This document shows positions 8,119 to 12,401 of a DNA stretch of 12,401 nucleotides, piece by piece. The stretch is from Phycisphaerales bacterium UBA2266 (GTDB lineage Bacteria; Planctomycetota; Phycisphaerae; Sedimentisphaerales; Anaerobacaceae). Location of the stretch: NCBI GenBank assembly GCA_002347125.1, contig DDXG01000274.1, positions 1 to 12,401 of the forward strand. The letters run 5' to 3'. Numbering within the stretch: the first letter of the stretch is position 1; each line of letters opens with the position of its first letter. The notes under the pieces are model-generated. The model was not told where the DNA came from, made no database searches, and saw only the letters and a program-made list of their open reading frames with translations. The position numbers and the translations under genes are program-made.

Positions 8119-8140
8119 CGTCGCAGCCGGCGACGTCGCC
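8119..8140. repeat. Overlapping palindromes near the 5' end of the wza leader
   Basis: CGTCGC (8119-8124) pairs with GCGACG (8130-8135) over a 5-nt loop. GGCGACGTCGCC (8129-8140) is itself a perfect 12-bp palindrome that shares bases with this stem, so the two are mutually exclusive. They start just downstream of the expected transcription start. Confidence 0.5.
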
Positions 8141-8154
8141 ACAGTATGCACGAT

Positions 8155-8182
8155 ATGATACCGGCCAATCGCCGCTTTTCAA
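8155..8182 (-). promoter_or_regulatory. Sigma70-like promoter of the polysaccharide operon
   Basis: On the - strand TTGAAA (8177-8182) and TATCAT (8155-8160) are separated by 16 nt; each hexamer matches consensus at 5 of 6 positions. Transcription would begin near 8148 and give a leader of about 155 nt before the GTG of wza. It is the best promoter-like pair I see in the divergent region. Predicted from sequence only. Confidence 0.6.
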
Positions 8183-8201
8183 ATGATTTTTGGATTTCCC
8201 G

Positions 8202-8246
8202 CGCCGAAACTAAGCTGGGTACCCTTGCGCCACAGGGGGTTCGGCG
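8202..8246. repeat. Nested inverted repeat upstream of the operon promoter
   Basis: CGCCGAA (8202-8208) pairs with TTCGGCG (8240-8246). Inside it are the palindrome GGGTACCC (8217-8224) and CCCT/AGGG arms (8222-8225 and 8234-8237). It sits 20 bp upstream of the -35 box, where a regulator could bind, and could equally fold in an RNA. I do not recognise it as a known riboswitch. Confidence 0.45.
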
Positions 8247-8514
8247 GGTCGCTGGATATCGCTCGTCCCGGCGACAGATACTCAAAGACCCCACTCCCCC
8301 GTCGGACCCGGACGCCGAACATCACAGGTCGGTTGCCAGATTACCCATCTTCCCACGCACTTGGAAGTTCTCCGCCGTGGATAACGGTCCCGCCGCCGAA
8401 TTATGTCTATCCGCCGGGCTCGTAACCTGGTAGACTACCCCAACACGATTCGGCTTCTGACGCCGGCGCGCGCGAGCGGCCCTGTTCAGGCCCGGGGGCG
8501 GAATCCTGAGAACC

Positions 8515-8520
8515 AAGGAG
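8515..8520 (+). promoter_or_regulatory. Ribosome binding site of the isomerase-like gene
   Basis: AAGGAG with a 6-nt spacer to the ATG at 8527. It confirms this start and therefore the unusually long, Cys-rich n-region of the Tat signal. Confidence 0.85.
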
Positions 8521-8526
8521 ATCATC

Positions 8527-10104
8527 ATGAACGAACACCAGACAAACAGTGGGCATCCACACGCAAGGTGCTGCCCGTGTGGACACAGCGGCAACTCAGA
8601 CATCACCAGGCGCACATTCCTCAAGGGTATGGGGGGGGCCACCCTGTTGAGCACCGCCTTGACCGGCCTGACGTGGTCGAGCCTGGCGGTCTCCGGGCAG
8701 AGTGAACCGGGCCCCTCCAGCCGCCGCGCACTGGTCGTAAAGCCAATTCTGGCCTACGATCTCCCACAGAAACGGCACCAGTCCAGTTGGCGTAATTGGG
8801 GAGGCGTCCAGACCCAGGACGACGTGAAGAAAGAGATGGCCCGTATTGAGGGCGAACTGAAGGAGCTCGAACGCCAGGCGGGCTTCCCGGTCCGTTTCCT
8901 GCCGCTGGCCGGCGTGCAGAAAGGTGCGGACCTCCAGGCCGCCCCAGACCTGGGTCAGGCGGATGTCTATCTGGTCTACGCGGCCGGTGGGTGGATGGAC
9001 GTGTTCGACCAGCTCAATAAGACCGGCAAGGACATGATTGTGTTCTGTCGCCATAAGAGCGGCCCGGTGTATCTGTGGTACGAAATCATCAGTCCACGGT
9101 ATCTGCGCCAACATACGGATACTCTCGCCGTCAAGGGCTTCGACGACGTCGACGTCGTTGTCGACAATCCGCAGGAGATACTCTGGCGGTTGCGGGCCCT
9201 GTGCGGCCTGCGCAACACGATGGGCACACGGATGCTGGCCGTCGGCGGGCCGGACGCATGGGCCCAGCCCAAGGGCGTCGTCCCGGAACTGGTCCGGAAG
9301 GTCTGGAAGTTCGACATACAGACGGTCTCCTATGAAGATTTGGGTAAGCTGATTAAGGAGGCGCGCGCCGACGCCTCGGCGGTGGAGCGGGCCCGCAAGG
9401 CGGCCCAGGCATATCTAAAGGGCCCCGGCGTAACGCTCGAGACGGAAAAGACATTCGTGGAGAACGGCTTCCTGCTCGAACAGGTGTTCCGCGGCCTGAT
9501 GAGCAAGGCCGATTGCAGTTCCATCACGATCAACGGCTGCATGGGAACGATCATGCCCCTGGCCGAGACCTCGGCCTGCCTGACGCTCAGCCTGCTCAAC
9601 GACGCCGGCTACCTGGCCTTCTGCGAATCGGATTTCGTCGTTATCCCGTCCGGGGTCCTGCTGGCGAACATCTCCGGGCAGCCCGTGTTTCTTAACGATC
9701 CGACCTATCCGCACGACGGCATCATCACCCTGGCGCATTGCACCGCTCCGCGGAAGATGAACGGCCGCGAGCTCGAACCTGCCCGTATCCTGACCCACTT
9801 CGAGTCCGACTACGGGGCGGCCCCGAAGGTCGAGATGCGACAAGGTCAGGTCGTCACCAATATCGTTCCGGATTTTGCCGTCAAGCGGTGGGTCGGCCTC
9901 CGCGGCGAGATCATCGATGCCCCCTTCATGGACATCTGCCGTTCCCAGATCGACATCCGCTTCGACTGCGACAGTTTGACCCTGGCCCAGCGGATGCCGG
10001 GCTTCCACTGGATGACCTGTTACGGCGACTACATGAAGGAAGTCGGCTACGCTATAAAGCGGCTCGGAATCGATTGGGAAATCCTGCCCAATCGCCCGGC
10101 GTAG
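8527..10104 (+). CDS. Tat-exported protein of the L-fucose/L-arabinose isomerase-like superfamily
   Basis: A 525-residue protein. Residues 28-34 are R-R-T-F-L-K-G followed by a hydrophobic stretch, a twin-arginine signal, so the folded protein should go to the periplasm. The C-terminal half resembles isomerase-like enzymes of the FucI/AraA type: M-P-L-A-E347-T-S, a C-E367-S-D369 segment, an F-L-N-D-P-T block, A-H404-C-T-A-P and T-H-F-E-S-D-Y-G. By analogy with FucI (Glu, Asp, His around a metal), E347, E367 or D369 and H404 are candidate metal ligands; this is inference. The N-terminal region before the arginines is rich in Cys and His (R-C-C-P-C-G-H). AAGGAG (8515-8520) is 6 nt before the ATG. 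Transcribed divergently from the polysaccharide operon and ending 21 nt before the tRNA-Arg fragment. The substrate is unknown, and it may be a non-isomerase relative of the fold. Confidence 0.75.
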   Translation: MNEHQTNSGHPHARCCPCGHSGNSDITRRTFLKGMGGATLLSTALTGLTWSSLAVSGQSEPGPSSRRALVVKPILAYDLPQKRHQSSWRNWGGVQTQDDVKKEMARIEGELKELERQAGFPVRFLPLAGVQKGADLQAAPDLGQADVYLVYAAGGWMDVFDQLNKTGKDMIVFCRHKSGPVYLWYEIISPRYLRQHTDTLAVKGFDDVDVVVDNPQEILWRLRALCGLRNTMGTRMLAVGGPDAWAQPKGVVPELVRKVWKFDIQTVSYEDLGKLIKEARADASAVERARKAAQAYLKGPGVTLETEKTFVENGFLLEQVFRGLMSKADCSSITINGCMGTIMPLAETSACLTLSLLNDAGYLAFCESDFVVIPSGVLLANISGQPVFLNDPTYPHDGIITLAHCTAPRKMNGRELEPARILTHFESDYGAAPKVEMRQGQVVTNIVPDFAVKRWVGLRGEIIDAPFMDICRSQIDIRFDCDSLTLAQRMPGFHWMTCYGDYMKEVGYAIKRLGIDWEILPNRPA

Positions 10105-10125
10105 ACAGGGGGGATCCCTCACAAC

Positions 10126-10169
10126 TACGCCTGGCAGGATTCGAACCTGCGACCCCCGGTTTAGGAAAC
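10126..10169 (-). tRNA. 3' fragment of a tRNA-Arg(CCT) gene, attachment site of the element
   Basis: On the - strand the sequence reads as a tRNA from the anticodon loop onward: loop TTCCTAA (anticodon CCT at 10163-10165), then ACCGG, a variable region, a perfect T-arm (GCAGG, TTCGAAT, CCTGC), a 7-nt acceptor strand CAGGCGT and the discriminator A at 10126. CCA is not encoded. The 5' half (acceptor 5' strand, D-arm, anticodon 5' arm) is absent; upstream sequence diverges right after GTTTCC. This is the classic remnant left where a tyrosine recombinase inserts into a tRNA gene. The anticodon identity rests on the loop alone, because the pairing arm is missing. Not a functional tRNA. Confidence 0.85.
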
Positions 10170-10195
10170 TGACCGGACCCTTTATTATCTGAATG

Positions 10196-10224
10196 AAAAC
10201 CGCGTTTTTCAAGCGATAACGCGG
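10196..10224 (-). terminator. Rho-independent terminator after the integrase gene
   Basis: On the - strand CCGCGTT (10218-10224) and AACGCGG (10200-10206) form a perfect 7-bp stem with an 11-nt loop, followed directly by TTTT (10199-10196). It lies about 120 nt downstream of the integrase stop and just before the tRNA fragment. It would end the integrase transcript inside the element. Confidence 0.7.
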
Positions 10225-10273
10225 GTCACTAGCGCACCGAGTACCACCAAAAACCATAGAAACCCGCCTTTCC

Positions 10274-10287
10274 GCGCCCTATGGCGC
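10274..10287. repeat. Small GC hairpin in the att-int interval
   Basis: GCGCC and GGCGC flank CTAT, giving a 5-bp stem with a 4-nt loop. No T tract follows. It lies between the terminator and the GGGACA repeats and may simply reflect GC-rich sequence. Confidence 0.35.
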
Positions 10288-10305
10288 GCCCTACGACCCC
10301 CCATC

Positions 10306-10333
10306 GGGACACGGCAGGGACACAGTAGGGACA
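10306..10333. repeat. Three GGGACA direct repeats at an 11-bp period (candidate integrase arm sites)
   Basis: GGGACA occurs at 10306-10311, 10317-10322 and 10328-10333, each one helical turn from the next, between the att core and the integrase stop codon. Tyrosine recombinases of mobile elements commonly bind short direct repeats (arm-type sites) near the core. The role is inferred from position and phasing. Confidence 0.55.
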
Positions 10334-10341
10334 TTTGACGG

Positions 10342-11646
10342 TCAGCCGATTCGCTTCTCATGGTTCGCCTTGCCCCCGGCGTCCAGCCCCGGCAGGCTGT
10401 TCAAAGCCCCGGCCAGGTCCAGAATCGCCGCGTCGCTGTAATGCCTCATCGTCAATTCGACCGTCGAATGTCTCATCAATTCTTGTGTCGTTCGCACAGG
10501 GACGCCCGCCGCCGCCAAGTGGCTCCCCATCGACGTTCGCAAGCAGTGAAAGTCGGCGATTCGGCCCCGTTCATCGACAAGGGCGACACCCGCCGCCTCC
10601 AGGTCCCTCCTGAACGTCCGCGGGGACGGGAAATCACCGAACACCAAGTCATCCGCCGCCAAGCCCCGGCGCTCGATGAAGTCGCCCAATTCCCTCGCTA
10701 AGTCTGCCCGCAAGGGCAACTCGGACCCCTTGCGGCTCTTCTCGTTCGCGGCGTCCAGGACGATCTTCGGCGGTATCGACCGAAACCGAACGTCGGCGAC
10801 CCGTATCGACCCCAACTCCGACCGCCGAAGGCCCGTGCCGAACGCTATCCGGTAGACCAATCGCCTTGTTTCGCCAAGCCGCTTCAGCTTCTCGATGGTC
10901 CCCGGCGTCAGCATTGCCCCCAGCTTGCCCTTGTCAGCCCCCCGGTTCAACTTGACGGCCTCGGCCAAAGGTCTCTCCCGCGCCGCCTCAAACAGCCGCT
11001 CCAATTCGTCGGCCGTCAGCGCCCGCCGGATCCTGCGCCGGTCCTCGTTCCAATTCAGCGGCTTTATGGCCTTGAAGCCCGGCACAGGCTGTACGATTTC
11101 CCGGTTCACAAGGAAATTGCTGAAGGCCCGGAAAGCCGCAAGGTAAGTGTTCACGGTTCGCGCAGACAGGCCCTCTTGTTTCAGGCCGCTCAAGAACCCC
11201 TCCAACGCCCCCGCCTCGCAGTCCGACCAGGCCTCGAACCGACACCCCGCAAACAGCCGCCGCAATGCCTGCCCCATTTCGCCGATGTACTGATCCGTTC
11301 GCCGCTTCGCCCTCAAGTGGGCAATAAACCGGCCCAACAGGTCCTCAAGGCTTGTCCCGGCCGCCGCCTGCCGCTGCTCGATCAGCCCGCACCGCAGCAA
11401 ATGCTCTCTCATGTTCTGCGGCGCCGATTCAAGCCATCGCGCCAGGTCCGGCCGCAGGGCGTCCCGATTCTTCACCGTCGCCACAAGCAGGTCCAGCTTG
11501 CGGCCCAAGTCCTCAGACAGACGCCGATCCCGATAGCCGACAAACCGTCGGGCCTTGCCGCGAACGTCCCTGATCTCGATGTACCATTTCTCGTATGCGA
11601 CCTCCCGGCCGTCCGGGGTCTTGCGTGTCGCTTTGAAGATTCTCAT
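10342..11646 (-). CDS. Tyrosine recombinase / integrase
   Basis: A 434-residue site-specific recombinase expected to integrate and excise the element at tRNA-Arg. An N-terminal DNA-binding part (residues 1-60, R-I-F-K-A-T-R-K-T-P-D-G) is followed by a core-binding helical domain with LSARTVNTYLAAFRAFSNFLV. The catalytic domain has all expected residues: Arg274 in GTGLRRSEL, Lys306 (or Lys303) in the beta-hairpin, His367 and Arg370 in FHCLRTS, His393 in LMRHST and the nucleophile Tyr403 in MRHYSD. So it looks active. The start at 11646 has GGAGG (11653-11657) 6 nt upstream, better than the in-frame codon at 11694. The ATG overlaps the TGA of the 91-aa gene (ATGA), so translation is probably coupled. 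A terminator and candidate arm sites lie just downstream. Confidence 0.95.
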   Translation of the reverse strand: MRIFKATRKTPDGREVAYEKWYIEIRDVRGKARRFVGYRDRRLSEDLGRKLDLLVATVKNRDALRPDLARWLESAPQNMREHLLRCGLIEQRQAAAGTSLEDLLGRFIAHLRAKRRTDQYIGEMGQALRRLFAGCRFEAWSDCEAGALEGFLSGLKQEGLSARTVNTYLAAFRAFSNFLVNREIVQPVPGFKAIKPLNWNEDRRRIRRALTADELERLFEAARERPLAEAVKLNRGADKGKLGAMLTPGTIEKLKRLGETRRLVYRIAFGTGLRRSELGSIRVADVRFRSIPPKIVLDAANEKSRKGSELPLRADLARELGDFIERRGLAADDLVFGDFPSPRTFRRDLEAAGVALVDERGRIADFHCLRTSMGSHLAAAGVPVRTTQELMRHSTVELTMRHYSDAAILDLAGALNSLPGLDAGGKANHEKRIG

Positions 11647-11918
11647 TGCCGACCTCCTCTCAGAAGAAACCGCCGGCCGCGCCCAGTTCCGCAAAGGCCG
11701 TATATCTCTGCGGCCGGCCGGCCCGCAAATTGCTTACAGCACCGAAACTGCTCCAGGACTTCATCACAGAGAGCGCCGCTGGAACGCCTCAGCATCCGCA
11801 CAAGCTCGGCAATAGTACGCTCTCCGCAAGAAGCGCCAGCGGAAAGCCTCGTAAGCCGCACAATCTCCGCAATGGCGAATTCCTTCTCAAAGTCCATGAT
11901 GTTGGGTTTCGATCCCAT
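11643..11918 (-). CDS. Unknown 91-aa protein with internal duplication, coupled to the integrase
   Basis: I do not recognise this family. Evidence that the gene is real: GAGG (11925-11928) lies 6 nt before the ATG, a strong promoter lies upstream, and its TGA overlaps the integrase ATG. Residues 15-33 (A-I-A-E-I-V-R-L ... C-G-E) and 35-53 (T-I-A-E-L-V-R-M ... C-D-E) are two copies of one unit, 11 of 19 residues identical, with a 20-residue period. At DNA level about 38 of 60 bases match. Each unit looks like an amphipathic helix followed by S-x-G-x-x-C. The C-terminal third is Arg/Gly-rich (G-T-G-R-G-R-R-F) and basic, suitable for nucleic-acid binding. Position directly before int suggests a directionality factor, a recombinase accessory or a regulator; that is inference only. 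No membrane segment is visible. Confidence 0.75.
   Translation of the reverse strand: MGSKPNIMDFEKEFAIAEIVRLTRLSAGASCGERTIAELVRMLRRSSGALCDEVLEQFRCCKQFAGRPAAEIYGLCGTGRGRRFLLRGGRQ
11653..11657 (-). promoter_or_regulatory. Shine-Dalgarno site of the integrase, inside the upstream gene
   Basis: GGAGG, 6 nt before the ATG at 11646, lies within the last codons of the 91-aa gene. It selects this start over the in-frame one 48 nt upstream. Confidence 0.8.
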
Positions 11919-11936
11919 ACGTCACCTCAGAAAATA

Positions 11937-12000
11937 GGCCGGGGGTGTGAAGGCCCAACAAGTGAAGCCCGGTCAGCCTTGCGGACAGACCACCCCGGCC
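11937..12000 (-). repeat. Long-range inverted repeat in the leader of the integrase operon
   Basis: GGCCGGGG-TG (11937-11947, with one extra G) pairs with CACCCCGGCC (11991-12000) across a 43-nt interior that holds further pairing arms (GGTC 11971-11974 with GACC 11988-11991). The whole unit lies between the predicted transcription start (about 12049) and the ribosome site of the 91-aa gene, so it could be a regulatory 5' leader or an independent small RNA. I do not recognise it as a known riboswitch class. Confidence 0.5.
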
Positions 12001-12055
12001 GATTGTCGTTTGGTGAACATCGTCAGAATTGCGCTTGTTGGTTTTCACGTCGTTC

Positions 12056-12083
12056 ATTATCGCAGGTCTCAAGTCGTTGTCAA
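12056..12083 (-). promoter_or_regulatory. Near-consensus sigma70 promoter of the integrase operon
   Basis: On the - strand a perfect TTGACA (12078-12083) and GATAAT (12056-12061, 5 of 6) are 16 nt apart. Transcription would start near 12049, giving a leader of about 130 nt. A GATTT/AAATC inverted repeat (12098-12111) lies 15 bp upstream and could be an operator. This is the strongest promoter in the window. Confidence 0.75.
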
Positions 12084-12180
12084 CAGTGTTTCGACCCGAT
12101 TTTCGGAAATCCTTACCCGGCCCCGGACAGGCCGTCAACTCAATTTCTCAGAATCGCCCACGTGCCCTACAATCGACGAT
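12084..12180. other. Region upstream of the integrase-operon promoter
   Basis: No gene is seen. Apart from the short GATTT/AAATC inverted repeat beside the promoter, I see neither a terminator with a T tract for the gene entering from the right nor a recognisable repeat. Confidence 0.4.
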
Positions 12181-12276
12181 CTACCCCTTGACCCCATGCC
12201 GGGGGCCGGGAATAGGCCGTTTGGCCAGCCCCTTGCACGTGGCGCAACCGATTCGATATATGTGTCGTGGCGTCAT
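12181..12276 (-). CDS. Possible 31-aa ORF coupled to the upstream gene
   Basis: The ATG at 12276 overlaps the TGA of the partial gene entering from the right edge (ATGA). The frame gives 31 residues starting M-T-P-R-H-I-Y-R-I-G-C-A-T-C, with one C-x-x-C pair and a basic end. No ribosome site of its own is visible, so translation would depend on re-initiation. Such overlaps are common in mobile elements but also arise by chance. No family is recognised. Confidence 0.35.
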   Translation of the reverse strand: MTPRHIYRIGCATCKGLAKRPIPGPRHGVKG

Positions 12277-12401
12277 CGTGAAAAAACCGCCATCGGCCGA
12301 CCCGGGCGCTGCAGCGTGTCGAATCGCACCCAGAACCGCGCGGCCCAGGAGAAGGCCCCCAGGTCGTTCGCCAGGCCCAGGACAGCGGCGTCGGGGATAT
12401 G
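12273..12401 (-). CDS. Unknown protein, C-terminal 42 residues (partial at the right edge)
   Basis: The - strand frame is open from the right edge to TGA at 12273-12275. It reads as ordinary protein sequence (A-V-L-G-L-A-N-D-L-G-A-F-S-W-A-A-R-F-W-V-R-F-D) with GC-rich third positions, unlike the other frames here. Too little is present to name a family. It lies inside the inferred element, upstream of and co-directional with the integrase operon. Confidence 0.5.
   Translation of the reverse strand, partial: HIPDAAVLGLANDLGAFSWAARFWVRFDTLQRPGRPMAVFSR

Larger units (their letters stand above)
7994..8526. other. Divergent intergenic region between the polysaccharide operon and the isomerase-like gene
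   Basis: These 533 nt hold no convincing gene. From left to right they contain the wza Shine-Dalgarno site, a perfect 10-bp inverted repeat (8074-8095), overlapping GC palindromes (8119-8140), a sigma70-like promoter facing the polysaccharide operon (8155-8182), a larger inverted repeat just upstream of it (8202-8246), and the AAGGAG of the + strand gene (8515-8520). I found no clear -35/-10 pair for the + strand gene. The 80-codon + strand frame at 8183-8425 has no ribosome site and proline-rich random composition. Confidence 0.75.
10126..12401 (-). mobile_element. End of an integrative element inserted in tRNA-Arg (continues past the right edge)
   Basis: The left boundary is the tRNA 3' fragment (att). 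Within 180 bp come a terminator and three arm-like repeats, and then a complete tyrosine recombinase gene with a small coupled gene. Because the fragment is on the - strand, the host side must be to the left and the element to the right, with an intact tRNA-Arg(CCT) at its other end outside the window. No phage structural, conjugation or replication gene is visible here, so prophage, integrative conjugative element or genomic island cannot be told apart. Confidence 0.75.

Noticed and set aside
8000..8300. A c-di-GMP (GEMM) or other known riboswitch before the polysaccharide operon
   Set aside because: I compared the region with the conserved core motifs I remember and found no convincing match on either strand.
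8183..8425. An 80-codon + strand frame in the divergent region
   Set aside because: Proline-rich random composition, no ribosome site, and it overlaps the inverted repeat upstream of the operon promoter.
10126..10215. A complete tRNA-Arg gene
   Set aside because: No D-arm, acceptor 5' strand or pairing anticodon arm is present upstream of the anticodon loop; only the 3' part matches.
11904..11916. GGGTTTCGATCCC resembling a tRNA T-arm
   Set aside because: The loop register does not allow a 5-bp stem, no other tRNA arms are nearby, and it lies in the 5' end of the 91-aa coding region.
11887..12138. An 83-codon - strand frame upstream of the 91-aa gene
   Set aside because: Its only good internal start (12057) lies inside the -10 box of the promoter, so the transcript would not contain it. 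It has no ribosome site and overlaps the well-supported 91-aa gene.
1..12401. CRISPR array or insertion-sequence ends
   Set aside because: No regularly spaced repeats of CRISPR length and no transposase gene or terminal inverted repeats were seen.

Overview
The window is a GC-rich bacterial fragment, probably a metagenome contig. Gene content fits a Gram-negative, polysaccharide-exporting bacterium: a lipoprotein Wza-type exporter, a Tat-exported sugar-isomerase-like protein, and an SxtJ/DUF5989 pair. Planctomycetota (Phycisphaerae-like) is my best guess from gene style only; nothing in the window proves it. The first 15 bases match the end of the Tn5/Nextera mosaic-end adapter, so the left end is a library artefact rather than genome.

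Left part (1-480, + strand): the 3' part of an SxtJ-family membrane protein gene and a small DUF5989 membrane protein gene. In known clusters these two often follow a carbamoyltransferase gene, which would lie off the left edge.

Centre (506-7993, - strand): a four-gene exopolysaccharide operon read right to left: wza-like lipoprotein exporter, wzc-like tyrosine autokinase/co-polymerase, O-antigen-ligase/Wzy-like membrane protein fused to a TPR tail, and a WecA-type initiating sugar-1-phosphate transferase with a C-terminal soluble extension. Together they would start a lipid-linked glycan, polymerise it and export it. A good sigma70-like promoter (8155-8182) and a hairpin-rich leader of about 155 nt precede wza. 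The starts of wza, wzc and wecA are better placed inside the longest open frames (7993, 7113 and 1960).

The 533-nt divergent region 7994-8526 separates the operon from a + strand gene (8527-10104) for a Tat-exported protein resembling the L-fucose/L-arabinose isomerase fold.

Right part (about 10126-12401): the end of an integrated mobile element. A 3' fragment of a tRNA-Arg(CCT) gene marks the att site. It is followed by an intrinsic terminator, three GGGACA repeats at an 11-bp period, and a complete tyrosine recombinase gene (- strand). The recombinase start overlaps by ATGA with a 91-aa gene that carries an internal 20-residue duplication. That pair has a near-consensus promoter (12056-12083) and a structured leader. 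At the right edge are the last 42 codons of an unknown - strand gene and a possible coupled 31-aa ORF. From the orientation of the tRNA fragment, the element should continue beyond the right edge to an intact tRNA-Arg, and everything left of about 10126 is host chromosome.
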